In this document: piece by piece, positions 27,102-37,087 of the stretch | Layout: the number at the start of each line of letters is the position of its first letter | Numbering within the stretch: position 1 is the stretch's first letter | From: an uncultured Candidatus Thioglobus sp. | Lineage (GTDB): Bacteria; Pseudomonadota; Gammaproteobacteria; PS1; Pseudothioglobaceae | Direction: 5' to 3' | DNA length: 37,100 nt | Assembly (NCBI GenBank): GCA_900180385.1 | Contig: FXLX01000015.1 | Span: forward strand, 1-37,100 | Program-made: the position numbers and the translations under genes | Notes under the pieces: generated by a model | Told to the model about the DNA's origin: nothing | Databases searched by the model: none | What the model saw: only the letters and a program-made list of their open reading frames with translations

Positions 27102-27470
27102 ATGAATAAGACGGTATTGAGTTTTATAATTGGAGTGTTGCTTTCATTAAATGGATATGCGGTGACGACTGATATTGGCGTTAATGTGCCATTTATGCAG
27201 GCTGTAGGTATGAGTAAATTTAAAGAAAATTGTGCAAAATGTCATGGCGAGTGGGCAAAAGGTACGGATGGCGGTCCGCCACTAATTCATAATTATTACA
27301 AGCCATCGCATCATGGAGATGAGGCATTTTACCGTGCAGCTTTAAATGGTGTTAAGGCGCATCATTGGCGATTTGGAAATATGCCGCCTGTTGAAAATAT
27401 TAAGCGCAAGGATGTTGCCAAAATTATCGGTTATGTTCGTTGGCTGCAAAAAGCAAATAAACTTTACTAG
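27102..27470 (+). CDS. monohaem cytochrome c with HH motifs (paralogue 2)
   Basis: The 122-residue protein has a cleavable signal peptide (about 1-20, ending NGYA), a haem motif CAKCH (44-48), and PSHHGD, AHHWRFGNMPP and a final helix like its neighbour. The two genes look like a tandem duplication that has diverged. Shine-Dalgarno AAAGGAAGG precedes the ATG. It is the last gene of the run before a long imperfect hairpin. Confidence 0.85.
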   Translation: MNKTVLSFIIGVLLSLNGYAVTTDIGVNVPFMQAVGMSKFKENCAKCHGEWAKGTDGGPPLIHNYYKPSHHGDEAFYRAALNGVKAHHWRFGNMPPVENIKRKDVAKIIGYVRWLQKANKLY

Positions 27471-27475
27471 TATGT

Positions 27476-29257
<1,782 letters not shown>

Positions 29258-29275
29258 CTTCGCCTTTTTCCATTC

Positions 29276-29383
29276 CACCCCTCAAGGGGGGGTGCTAGAC
29301 AGAGTGACTGCGTTGGATTTTAAGGAAATACTCAGTTACGTAGACTTACTACGTGCTTTCGAATTTTTTAAATCCGCCTTGCA
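29276..29383. repeat. palindromic non-coding element between pyrK and yggS
   Basis: CACCCC (29276-29281) can pair with GGGGTG (29289-29294), part of a G7 run. Further on, ACGTAG (29338-29343) and CTACGT (29349-29354) form a hairpin with loop ACTTA, flanked by GGATTT (29315-29320) and AAATCC (29370-29375). The outer ends read CTGCGTT and GCCTTGCA. The nested symmetry suggests an intergenic repeat family or a structured RNA; a single copy was seen here. Confidence 0.55.
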
Positions 29384-29415
29384 TAATGAAAAAATACTCG
29401 CTAAAACTAGTACTT

Positions 29416-30054
29416 ATGATTGCTGAAAATTTAAAAAATGTTCAAGACCGTATTGCTGCGGTTGATAAAAATCAGCAAGTTATCTTAATCGCCGTTAGTA
29501 AAACCAAACTCGCCTCTGATCTTCAACAGGCTATTGATGCGGGACAGCGCCATTTTGGCGAAAACTATCTTCAAGAAGCGCTGGATAAAATTGAAGCATT
29601 AAAAAACCAGAATTTAATCTGGCACTTCATTGGCCCAATTCAATCCAACAAAACCAAGCAAATTGCTGAGAATTTTAGTTGGGTGCATAGTGTTGATCGA
29701 CTAAAAATCGCCAAACGTCTGAATGACCAACGTCCAGAAAGCATGCAAAAACTTAATGTGCTCTTGCAAGTGAATATTGACGATGAACCAACTAAATCAG
29801 GTGTTAAAGTTGATGAAATTGACGAATTAGTAACCCATTTTGAAAATTTCCAAAATATTTCATTACGAGGTTTTATGTGTATTCCCAATCCAGTTAATAG
29901 TGAGCAGAGTTTTAATAAAATGGCTAAAATTATGCAAAAATACCCAAATTTAGACACTTTATCGATGGGAATGAGTTCAGATCTTGAATTAGCCATTAAA
30001 AATGGCGCTACTTTCGTGAGAATTGGCTCTGATATCTTTGGAAAAAGAGCTTAA
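29416..30054 (+). CDS. yggS: YggS-family PLP homeostasis protein
   Basis: YggS/PROSC proteins bind pyridoxal phosphate and keep its level in balance. From the ATG at 29416 the product is 212 residues and aligns by eye with the usual N-terminus (IAENLKNVQDRI). Motifs are LIAVSKTKLASDL with the PLP lysine, GQRHFGENYLQEALDKI, WHFIGPIQSNKTK, VNIDDEPTKSG and SMGMSSDLELAIKNGATFVRIGSDIFG. The frame is open upstream to an ATG at 29353, but that part overlaps the palindromic element and does not look like YggS. The window's start choice is therefore 29416, without a clear Shine-Dalgarno. Confidence 0.92.
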   Translation: MIAENLKNVQDRIAAVDKNQQVILIAVSKTKLASDLQQAIDAGQRHFGENYLQEALDKIEALKNQNLIWHFIGPIQSNKTKQIAENFSWVHSVDRLKIAKRLNDQRPESMQKLNVLLQVNIDDEPTKSGVKVDEIDELVTHFENFQNISLRGFMCIPNPVNSEQSFNKMAKIMQKYPNLDTLSMGMSSDLELAIKNGATFVRIGSDIFGKRA

Positions 30055-30157
30055 AACAGCCATTCGTAAAATTTCCAATATTTTTCTATGTATAATATAT
30101 AATAAAAAAATAGGTTGTTAAGATCTATTATTATTTAATTATTAGGAGTGTTGTTTT

Positions 30158-30502
30158 ATGTTTAACTTTAAGAAGGGTTTTTTATTAATTGTAATTTCTG
30201 CTATTGTTCTTGCTTCTGGTTGTGCAAATAGACCTGAGTCAATTTCTGCGTCATATATGTCCCATGAAAGATTTATTGACAATGACTGTGCTAAATTAGC
30301 AACCTTGATGGGTGATGCTCGAGCAGATTTACAAAAATTTTCTGATATGCAGAATTTACAAGCTAACGCTGATGCAGCTACTGTATTTCTTGTACTAATT
30401 CCAGCAAGTCAATTATCAGGTGATTATGAAGCTGATGTTGCTAAATATAAGGGAATGGTTGAGGCTATCGAAACGGCACAAATTAAAAATAAGTGTAAAT
30501 AA
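30158..30502 (+). CDS. small lipoprotein of unknown function
   Basis: The 114-residue product has a lipoprotein signal ending in LASGC (Cys22). The mature part has two more cysteines (NDCAKL and NKCK at the very end) that could form a disulfide, and a long helical middle that is Ala/Asp/Gln-rich. TTAGGAG precedes the ATG. It appears monocistronic with its own terminator 20 bases downstream and A/T-rich -10-like sequences (TATAAT near 30091-30108) upstream. No family is recognised with certainty. Confidence 0.75.
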   Translation: MFNFKKGFLLIVISAIVLASGCANRPESISASYMSHERFIDNDCAKLATLMGDARADLQKFSDMQNLQANADAATVFLVLIPASQLSGDYEADVAKYKGMVEAIETAQIKNKCK

Positions 30503-30522
30503 ATTTTAAATAGTTTATTTGT

Positions 30523-30552
30523 AAAACCCACTGTTAGTAGTGGGTTTTTTTT
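30523..30552 (+). terminator. rho-independent terminator of the small lipoprotein gene
   Basis: AAAACCCACT (30523-30532) pairs with AGTGGGTTTT (30539-30548) around a six-base loop, and the stem runs into eight T. Confidence 0.9.
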
Positions 30553-30555
30553 CGA

Positions 30556-30561
30556 TAAAAT
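30556..30561 (+). promoter_or_regulatory. -10-like box eight bases before the YiiX-like gene
   Basis: TAAAAT immediately after the terminator would place transcription start about two bases before the ATG at 30570, with no Shine-Dalgarno, suggesting a near-leaderless message. Confidence 0.3.
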
Positions 30562-30569
30562 TAAATCAT

Positions 30570-31124
30570 ATGAATTGTTTTAAATTACCAATACTAGTAT
30601 TTTTTATATTATTTTTATCTAGCTGCGTAACATTTGATCAATCTTGGAAGATTGATAAAACTTCAGCTGGAAAGAGCTTGGATAAAATAAAAATTGGCGA
30701 CATTATTATCACTGCTAAAGATTGGAAAAGTCCATTATCATGGTTTGGACATTCTGCAATAATGATAGACAAATATAGGCTTGGCGAATATCCTGAATTA
30801 GGATACGGATATTATGAGACAGACATCATACTTTGGCTAAGTAAGAAAAAAAAGTTTACAGTGCTTAGATATAAAGGATTTGATGAAAAATTTAAAAAAG
30901 CCTTTTTAAAAAATGTGTCAAATGCAAAGTATAAAAATTATCAAATAGTTTCCAAGACTAATAATGATGCATTTTATTGCTCTCAATATATCTGGTATTT
31001 ATACTGGAAAACAGCTAAAGATCTTGGCTATAAGCTAGATATAGATTTTAATGGAGGTTATTTTGTAACACCATATGATTTGTTAAATTCTCAATATTTT
31101 GAAAAGGTATTATTTACACCATGA
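30570..31124 (+). CDS. lipoprotein of the YiiX/NlpC-P60-like permuted papain fold
   Basis: From the ATG at 30570 (a GTG at 30540 lies inside the terminator and is rejected) the 184-residue product has lipobox FLSSC. The mature part resembles YiiX/YebB-like cysteine peptidases or acyl-hydrolases: GDIIITAKDW, a His in WFGHSAIMI, and the candidate catalytic Cys in AFYCSQYIWYLYW. In this permuted fold His precedes Cys, as seen here. Substrates of the family are cell-wall peptides or lipids. Its stop overlaps the asparaginase-like gene by 4 bp. Confidence 0.75.
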   Translation: MNCFKLPILVFFILFLSSCVTFDQSWKIDKTSAGKSLDKIKIGDIIITAKDWKSPLSWFGHSAIMIDKYRLGEYPELGYGYYETDIILWLSKKKKFTVLRYKGFDEKFKKAFLKNVSNAKYKNYQIVSKTNNDAFYCSQYIWYLYWKTAKDLGYKLDIDFNGGYFVTPYDLLNSQYFEKVLFTP

Positions 31125-31606
31125 AAATAAAAGTCCTAATTACTGGCGGTACGATTGATAAAACCTATAAAGAGTTAACGGGTGAGCTATCGTTTACTGA
31201 AACACATATGGTTGATATGCTCAATCGTGGACGTTCAATGGCAGATACCTTGTCAGAGGTGTTATTTTTAAAAGATTCACTAGAAATGAGCGATTCAGAT
31301 CGCGATTTTATTTTGGATAAATGCCAGTCTTGTGACGAGCAAAATATCCTTATTACTCATGGCACTGATACTATGGTGGAGACGGTGAACTACCTTGCCA
31401 AAATGCTTAAAGATAAAACCGTGGTTTTGTTTGGCTCAATGATTCCGTATTCAATCAACCAATCTGACTCTTTGTTTAACTTAGGTGTAGCACTGAGTGC
31501 AGTCCAACTAAAAGAGCCGGGTATCTATATTGCCATGAATGGCAAAGTGTTTGATTTTGACAAAGTTCAGAAAGACAAAAACCTAGGAATCTTTGTAGAC
31601 GCCTAG
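31121..31606 (+). CDS. asparaginase-like protein, N-terminal domain only
   Basis: The 161-residue protein has the two active-site blocks of type I/II asparaginases, TGGTIDK (8-14) with the first Thr and THGTDTM (about 80-86) with the Thr-Asp pair, followed by VVLFGSMIPY. The frame ends at about residue 160, where full asparaginases (over 320 residues) continue with a second domain. Single-domain relatives occur in gammaproteobacteria, so this may be a normal short family and not a truncation. Activity on asparagine is not established. Confidence 0.78.
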   Translation: MKIKVLITGGTIDKTYKELTGELSFTETHMVDMLNRGRSMADTLSEVLFLKDSLEMSDSDRDFILDKCQSCDEQNILITHGTDTMVETVNYLAKMLKDKTVVLFGSMIPYSINQSDSLFNLGVALSAVQLKEPGIYIAMNGKVFDFDKVQKDKNLGIFVDA

Positions 31607-31616
31607 GCTTTTAGTG

Positions 31617-31640
31617 AAATAAAACTAAAGCGTTTTATTT
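31617..31640. terminator. A/T-rich hairpin between convergent genes
   Basis: AAATAAAAC (31617-31625) pairs with GTTTTATTT (31632-31640) around loop TAAAGC. It overlaps the stop codon of the cytochrome gene and sits in the 28-base convergent gap. The stem is weak in G/C. Confidence 0.4.
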
Positions 31641-32072
31641 AATCATATGTTCGATAGCTGCTGTTAGCTCGTCATCTGAACAATTCATACAAGTGCCTTT
31701 AGGTGGCATGGCGCCAATACCAGAAATTGCTACTTTAACCAAGTCTGCAATACCACGCTTAACTCTTGGTGCCCAGTCAACTTTGTTGCCAAATTTTGGT
31801 GCACCTAAGACGCCAGAGGCATGACAACTTGCACAAACTGTTGTGTAGATTTCTTCACCACTACGTGCTTTAGCAGAAGTTTTAACTGGCGCTTTAATTA
31901 CGTTAACATCAATATCACCTTCTAAGTATACTTGACCAAGTGGCGCGATGCGCTCAGCTAAGGTTAAGTTGTCATCATATCCAACGTGAACTAAATCGCT
32001 AAAAAATGTTTTAGCGCCGAAGATGATGGCAAAAATAACAATAATTGCTGCAACTGAGTTTTTAAAGTACAT
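31635..32072 (-). CDS. cytochrome c5-type monohaem protein
   Basis: The 145-residue protein has an N-terminal membrane anchor or signal (about 7-24), a low-complexity linker, then a cytochrome domain with haem motif CASCH (80-84), Met ligand in IGAMPPKG, and CMNC (128-131). This second cysteine pair is characteristic of cytochrome c5. Cytochromes c5 donate electrons to terminal oxidases. The gene is divergent from yhdP and apparently monocistronic. It is unrelated in position to the copper/cytochrome run. Confidence 0.88.
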   Translation of the reverse strand: MYFKNSVAAIIVIFAIIFGAKTFFSDLVHVGYDDNLTLAERIAPLGQVYLEGDIDVNVIKAPVKTSAKARSGEEIYTTVCASCHASGVLGAPKFGNKVDWAPRVKRGIADLVKVAISGIGAMPPKGTCMNCSDDELTAAIEHMIK

Positions 32073-32126
32073 GGTGTTTTCCTTGTTTAGTAAGTTATAA
32101 TTCTCGAAGCACAGAATTATATCAGA

Positions 32127-34613
32127 ATGATTAAGAGAACACTATCAAATGGCGTTAAAGTATTGAAAATAAGCACTTGGGTGGGTGCTTTTTTTGCTCT
32201 ATTGATTGTCTTAATTGTTGGATTTTTTGTTGCCTTTCCGAGCTTTTTAAAAGCTCCGATGGAGTCTGAACTAAGCGATATAACTGGACTTAATGTGGAG
32301 TTATCAAAAATAAGTTTTGAGCTTGATAATGGCAGTATTTCATTGAAAATTCACCAGCTGACATTGGCTGATCAGCACTCAAATCAAGTACTTGCTAGCA
32401 TTCAAGATCTGCATTGGCAGATTCAACTTACTCATCTTTTTGAAGATGTTTACCGTCCAAGTAAAATTTATATTGATACGCTGACGTTGCATGAAAATAC
32501 TAATGCTGAAAGCGGTTCTTTTTCTATTAAAGATGTACAACAGATGGTTTCTGTAGAAACGCTTGAAATTGTAAATTTTTTCGAATCATTAAATATTGAA
32601 AAAACTTTAATCAAAGGTGAAACTACATTTGAAATGGCGCCACTATTTATCAGTCGAAATGATGGGCAGTTATCAGCGCGTATTTCTGATCAGAAAATTA
32701 ATGATCAAGATTTTGATTTATCAATAACCTTTTCTAGTGAGCAATTGTCCAAAGATGGATTCTTAACACTGCCAATGCTTATTAGTGGCGATGATTTTTC
32801 TTTATTGTCTAATCTAAAGCTTTATCAAAAAGAAGGCGATGATTATGCTGAGTTCTTTGGTTATGTTGAGCGCATAGAAGTTAGCAATCTTGATAAGTAC
32901 TTGCCAGCTTTGATTGCAGGTGAATCAACCAATAATTGGATGAAGCGTGGATTTAAATCAGGTGTTCTGGAAAAATCAAATATCCATATTCTGAAGAATT
33001 TATCAAAAAAATCACCTGCTGACGTCAACTTTACTGCGCATTTGCTTGAGACGGAATTGCTGTTTAATTCAGACTGGAAAAACCTTAAAGAGTTGGATGC
33101 TAATATTAGTACCAATGGTAAGTCGATTAAGGTGTTTGTCAATAGTACAAAGCTATATGATTTTCCACTGACTAATATGGCGCTTGAAATTACCGATATG
33201 AGTCAGCCAGATCTTGATGTACATCTAGTGGGCAAGATTGATACGACGAGTCAGGATTTAATGCAATTTTTAGCGCAGGCGCCAACTGGGAATACAGTGC
33301 ATGAGGTTGTTGAGAAATTTAGTTTGAATGGCCCGTTAACAGGCAAGCTTGATTTATTAATTCCATTGGATGATCGAACATCAACTATTGATGTAGATTT
33401 AGTCATTCAAGATAATCAGTTAGTTACTTTAGATGGTGCGGTTGTAATTGAGGATTATGATTCTACTATTGCTTTTCATGATAATCAAATAAGCACTAAC
33501 GGCACGGGAATAATTCGCGATACTGCATTTGAAATTAGAGTTAATCCAAATAATAGAAATAATGACAAAGAGGCATCTTTTGCTGTTGAACTTATCAACA
33601 GCGATAGTAATTTTGAGCTCTATTTAACGCGCCGATTAGATCTGACTTGGCGTGCAAGGATTGAATCTGAAGCTTTGAAAACCAACATTGAAATAGCTTT
33701 AACAGATGGCCTGCCTAGCGTTAGGATTGTTGGATTGCAAGTAACATCATCTGACGGTTTAAAGGATGATTGGGATATTCAGCCAAACGATATTCCTAGT
33801 ATGTTTTTAAGCACACATGGTGTGTTTGTTGACGAGCAAGAAATTCCTGATTTTGGTGTCAAGCTAGAATCAGCTAATAATAAATTAAAAATTAGCAATC
33901 TATCTTTTGAAGGTGTTGGTGTTAGCGATCAAGATTTATCATTTGCAGGATCTTGGGATCAGACAGGAACGCGTTTACTGGCTATTGCCAAAGGTAAAGG
34001 GTTGGGTGAATTTTTAAAGAAATTAAAAGTTAAAGAAAAAGTGAGTGGTGGCGAATTTGACTTTGAGTTGGATTTATATTGCAATTGCAAACCTTGGGAT
34101 ATGAGTCGTGAAGCACTTGTAGGCCGTGCTGAAATTGTTGTTAAAGAGGGTGTTTTTACTGACAAAGATTCTAACATTGGTCGAGTGCTGTCGTTACTTA
34201 ATATTAAATCCCTTGCCAAGCGCCTAAAGCTTGACGTATCTGATTTAACTGACAAAGGCTTTGTTTACGATAATATTACCTCTGTCATTATTGTGGAAAA
34301 TTCACTAGCTACTATTGAATACTTTAAATTAGAGGCAAGCTCGAGTACTATCGAGCTATCTGGGCAAAGTAACATTGTTAATGAAACTTATGATATTGAT
34401 GCCAAAGTAATGCCGGCCATTAGTGATGCAGTGCCTGTGGCTACTTACTTGGCTGGCGGTGGATTGATAGGATTAGGTGTTTGGCTGGTGGATGATCAAT
34501 TATTTGACGGTCAGCTGATTGACAAAATTATTGATAAAGTGGTGGAATTTAAATATAAAATCACAGGTCCATGGGATGAGCCTGTGATTGAAAATACATC
34601 AACAATTTTATGA
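32127..34613 (+). CDS. yhdP: AsmA-like lipid transport protein, short YhdP homologue
   Basis: The 828-residue protein has one N-terminal transmembrane segment (about 17-40), then a chorein/AsmA-like start (ITGLNVELSKISFEL) and a long beta-rich periplasmic region, ending with an AsmA-like C-terminal domain (FDFELDLYCNCKPWD, KVMPAISDAVPVATYLAGG). YhdP-type proteins bridge the periplasm and move phospholipids to the outer membrane. E. coli YhdP is about 1,270 residues, so this one is about one third shorter. The next gene is tldD, as in E. coli, which supports the call. A TATAAT lies at 32096-32101. Confidence 0.75.
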   Translation: MIKRTLSNGVKVLKISTWVGAFFALLIVLIVGFFVAFPSFLKAPMESELSDITGLNVELSKISFELDNGSISLKIHQLTLADQHSNQVLASIQDLHWQIQLTHLFEDVYRPSKIYIDTLTLHENTNAESGSFSIKDVQQMVSVETLEIVNFFESLNIEKTLIKGETTFEMAPLFISRNDGQLSARISDQKINDQDFDLSITFSSEQLSKDGFLTLPMLISGDDFSLLSNLKLYQKEGDDYAEFFGYVERIEVSNLDKYLPALIAGESTNNWMKRGFKSGVLEKSNIHILKNLSKKSPADVNFTAHLLETELLFNSDWKNLKELDANISTNGKSIKVFVNSTKLYDFPLTNMALEITDMSQPDLDVHLVGKIDTTSQDLMQFLAQAPTGNTVHEVVEKFSLNGPLTGKLDLLIPLDDRTSTIDVDLVIQDNQLVTLDGAVVIEDYDSTIAFHDNQISTNGTGIIRDTAFEIRVNPNNRNNDKEASFAVELINSDSNFELYLTRRLDLTWRARIESEALKTNIEIALTDGLPSVRIVGLQVTSSDGLKDDWDIQPNDIPSMFLSTHGVFVDEQEIPDFGVKLESANNKLKISNLSFEGVGVSDQDLSFAGSWDQTGTRLLAIAKGKGLGEFLKKLKVKEKVSGGEFDFELDLYCNCKPWDMSREALVGRAEIVVKEGVFTDKDSNIGRVLSLLNIKSLAKRLKLDVSDLTDKGFVYDNITSVIIVENSLATIEYFKLEASSSTIELSGQSNIVNETYDIDAKVMPAISDAVPVATYLAGGGLIGLGVWLVDDQLFDGQLIDKIIDKVVEFKYKITGPWDEPVIENTSTIL

Positions 34614-36028
34614 TCGAACAATTACTAGATGATCACCATCTAAATCAACAAAAAATTTATTCTTTACTCGAATCTTTGTCAGAAAATACCTCGGATTATG
34701 CCGATCTGTATTTTCAATATTCAGTTTCTGAATCGTGGTTTTTGGAAGAAAGCATTGTTAAATCAGGTACTTATAATATTAGCCATGGTGTTGGTACTCG
34801 CTGCGTCAGCGGTGAGCAAACAGGCTTTGCTTATTCAGATGATCTTAATATTAAAGCTATTCAAAAGGCTGTTGATTTTGCTAAAGGTATTAGTACAACA
34901 AATATGCCTGTTAAATTGCAAACCTTTCAATCAGTGCCAGAGATTGCTAAATATAGCGGACTAAACCCATTGGGAAGTTTAACTTCCCAGGAAAAAGTTG
35001 ATTTTTTAAAACGTATTGATGTTCTAGCTAGAAAAGAGCCAAAAGTAAAGCAAGTCAGCGCTTCTATTTCTGGTGCTTATTCTGAAGTATTAATTGCTTC
35101 TAGTGATGGTGTTTATCAAAAAGACTATCGCCCTATGGTTCGAGTTAGTGTTAGTGTGATTGTTGAACACGACGGTCGTATTGAATCTGCTTCAAGTGGT
35201 GGTGGCGGTCGTTATGATTATCGTTATTTTATTGATCACAACCTTGATGAAATTTATGTGGCTGAAGCCATTAGACAAGCGTTAGTAGCGCTAGAAGCAA
35301 AAGGCGCTCCTGCTGGAAATATGCCAGTTATTTTAGGCCCTGGTTGGCCAGGTGTTTTACTGCATGAGGCGATTGGTCATGGCTTAGAAGGAGATTTTAA
35401 CCGCAAAGGTTCTTCTGTTTTTTCAGGTCGAATTGGTGAAAAAGTGGCTAGTAACAAATGTACAATTGTTGATAATGGAACTTTAGCCAATCGTCGTGGT
35501 AGCTTAACTATCGACGATGAAGGTGTGCCAACTAAAAATACCACATTGATTGAAAATGGCATTCTTAAAGGTTATTTGTTTGACAAAATGAATGCAAGAC
35601 TAATGGGGCTTGAATCAACAGGCAATGGCCGTCGAGAGTCTTATGCGCACATACCTATGCCTAGGATGACAAATACCTATATGCTTAACGGTGAAGATTC
35701 TTTAGGTGACATGATCGCCTCGGTTGATGAAGGGATTTATGCAGTAAATTTTGATGGTGGTCAGGTTGATATCACTTCAGGAAAATTTGTTTTTAGTGCG
35801 AATGAGGCCTATTTAATCAAGAATGGAAAAATCTCTCATCCAGTTAAAGGTGCAACGCTAATTGGCTCTGGTGACGAGGTGCTCAAGAAAATCTCGATGG
35901 TTGCTAATGATTTGAAGCTTGATGGCGGTATTGGTATTTGCGGTAAAGATGGCCAATCTGTACCTGTTGGTGTTGGCCAGCCAAGCCTTAAAATTGATGA
36001 ACTAACCGTTGGCGGAACGCAAATATGA
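34610..36028 (+). CDS. tldD: metalloprotease TldD
   Basis: TldD, with TldE/PmbA, forms a metalloprotease that processes modified peptides such as microcins and degrades CcdA. The 472-residue length is typical. The zinc motif HEAIGH is at 252-257 with the downstream EGDFNRKGSSVFSG, and the third ligand region near the C-terminus is ICGKDGQSVPVGVGQPSL. It overlaps yhdP by 4 bp and the Hpt gene by 4 bp. The TldE partner is not in this window. Confidence 0.95.
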   Translation: MIEQLLDDHHLNQQKIYSLLESLSENTSDYADLYFQYSVSESWFLEESIVKSGTYNISHGVGTRCVSGEQTGFAYSDDLNIKAIQKAVDFAKGISTTNMPVKLQTFQSVPEIAKYSGLNPLGSLTSQEKVDFLKRIDVLARKEPKVKQVSASISGAYSEVLIASSDGVYQKDYRPMVRVSVSVIVEHDGRIESASSGGGGRYDYRYFIDHNLDEIYVAEAIRQALVALEAKGAPAGNMPVILGPGWPGVLLHEAIGHGLEGDFNRKGSSVFSGRIGEKVASNKCTIVDNGTLANRRGSLTIDDEGVPTKNTTLIENGILKGYLFDKMNARLMGLESTGNGRRESYAHIPMPRMTNTYMLNGEDSLGDMIASVDEGIYAVNFDGGQVDITSGKFVFSANEAYLIKNGKISHPVKGATLIGSGDEVLKKISMVANDLKLDGGIGICGKDGQSVPVGVGQPSLKIDELTVGGTQI

Positions 36029-36324
36029 TTGACAAGCAAAAATTTCAAGAAATCAAAGAAATTATGGGTGATGGTTTTGATGATTTTATTAAATTATTTT
36101 TACAAGAGTTGCAAGCAGATATAGATATTTTGCAACACACAGCTGATTTTGATATAATTCATCTTAAAGCCCATTCACAGAAATCAAGTTGTTTGTTAAT
36201 GGGCGCTATAGAATTGGCTGATATTTTTTTACACATTGAACAATTAGCAAAAGATAAAAAAAACGTAGTAAAATTAATAGATAAACTACCCGTGTTATTG
36301 AAAAAAATTAGTCAAATTTTATGA
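36025..36324 (+). CDS. histidine phosphotransfer (Hpt) domain protein
   Basis: The 99-residue protein is a stand-alone Hpt helical bundle. The phospho-accepting His is in LKAHSQKSSCLLMGA (His50), matching the H-x2-K-S/G pattern. Such proteins relay phosphate between a hybrid kinase and a response regulator. It overlaps both neighbours by 4 bp (ATGA), so it is co-translated with tldD and the regulator gene. No hybrid kinase is in the window, so the upstream partner is unknown. Confidence 0.85.
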   Translation: MIDKQKFQEIKEIMGDGFDDFIKLFLQELQADIDILQHTADFDIIHLKAHSQKSSCLLMGAIELADIFLHIEQLAKDKKNVVKLIDKLPVLLKKISQIL

Positions 36325-36968
36325 AAAAAAGTATTTTAATTGTTGATGATCAACTGCTAATTCGTCAGGCGCTTGTGGCTATGTTAAGTAAGCATGATGA
36401 ATTTAAAGTAGTGGGAGAGGCTAGTAGCGGCGAACAAGCCATTGAAATAGCGAAAACACAACAACCTGCTTTGGTATTGCTTGATATACATATGCCAATC
36501 ATGGATGGCGAGACAACCGCCAAAGAAATTTGTAAAATTCTACCTAATAGTTATATTTTAGCCTTGAGTGGGGTTAAGGATAAATCTCGTATCGGCCAGC
36601 TTTTTCATTCGGGTATTGACGGGTTTTTATCTAAAGATAGTATTAATGCTGAAAAATTAATTGTTGCTATTAATACCATTCTTGCCGGTGATATTTATCT
36701 TGATGAGCATATTTTTGCAAGCAATATAAAAGACGGTGTTAATATTAATAGCATTATTGCTGATTCAATTGGCAATCAATTAACCAAACGTGAAAAAGAA
36801 ATTTTAATACTACTCACTCAGGGTTTGAATAATATTCAAATAGGTGCTAAATTATTTATTAGTGATAAAACAGTTGCCAAACATCGTGAAAATATTATGC
36901 GTAAGAGTCATAGTAATAACATTGCCCAATTGATTAACTATGCTAAAGATGCTGGTTTTATTAATTAG
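36321..36968 (+). CDS. NarL/FixJ-type response regulator
   Basis: The 215-residue protein has a receiver domain (ILIVDDQ at 5-11, phospho-accepting Asp55 in LLDIHMPIMDGE, Lys in FLSKDS) and a C-terminal LuxR-type helix-turn-helix (LTKREKEILILLTQGLN ... ISDKTVAKHRENIM). It is a transcription factor switched by phosphorylation, presumably through the overlapping Hpt protein. The target genes are not evident from this window. Confidence 0.93.
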   Translation: MKKSILIVDDQLLIRQALVAMLSKHDEFKVVGEASSGEQAIEIAKTQQPALVLLDIHMPIMDGETTAKEICKILPNSYILALSGVKDKSRIGQLFHSGIDGFLSKDSINAEKLIVAINTILAGDIYLDEHIFASNIKDGVNINSIIADSIGNQLTKREKEILILLTQGLNNIQIGAKLFISDKTVAKHRENIMRKSHSNNIAQLINYAKDAGFIN

Positions 36969-37014
36969 TTAACAACCTACGCTAAACACCGTATTTACAA
37001 GCAAAATCAACAAT

Positions 37015-37039
37015 ATACGCCATTCAGCGTATGTTCATT
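37015..37039 (+). terminator. hairpin after the yhdP-tldD-hpt-regulator run
   Basis: ATACGC (37015-37020) pairs with GCGTAT (37027-37032) around a six-base loop, followed shortly by a T-rich stretch. A modest terminator candidate. Confidence 0.35.
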
Positions 37040-37053
37040 TTTAATCTCAACCG

Positions 37054-37087
37054 TATAATTTGCACCATCTCTTGAGGAGCAAGAGAT
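37054..37087 (+). promoter_or_regulatory. -10 box and 5' hairpin of the next transcription unit
   Basis: A perfect TATAAT at 37054-37059 would start RNA near 37067, exactly where ATCTCTTG (37067-37074) pairs with CAAGAGAT (37080-37087). The five-base loop holds AGGAG. The gene controlled lies beyond the right edge. Confidence 0.4.

Noticed and set aside
29353..29415. Extended N-terminus of the YggS-family protein
   Set aside because: The added residues come from the palindromic element and do not match the family; 29416 is used.
32861..33142. Minus-strand 93-codon frame within yhdP
   Set aside because: Antisense shadow of a long coding frame with no start signals.
35151..35162. Second occurrence of GTTAGTGTTAGT
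   Set aside because: It lies inside tldD where it encodes Val-Ser repeats, so it is not evidence for a dispersed regulatory hexamer.
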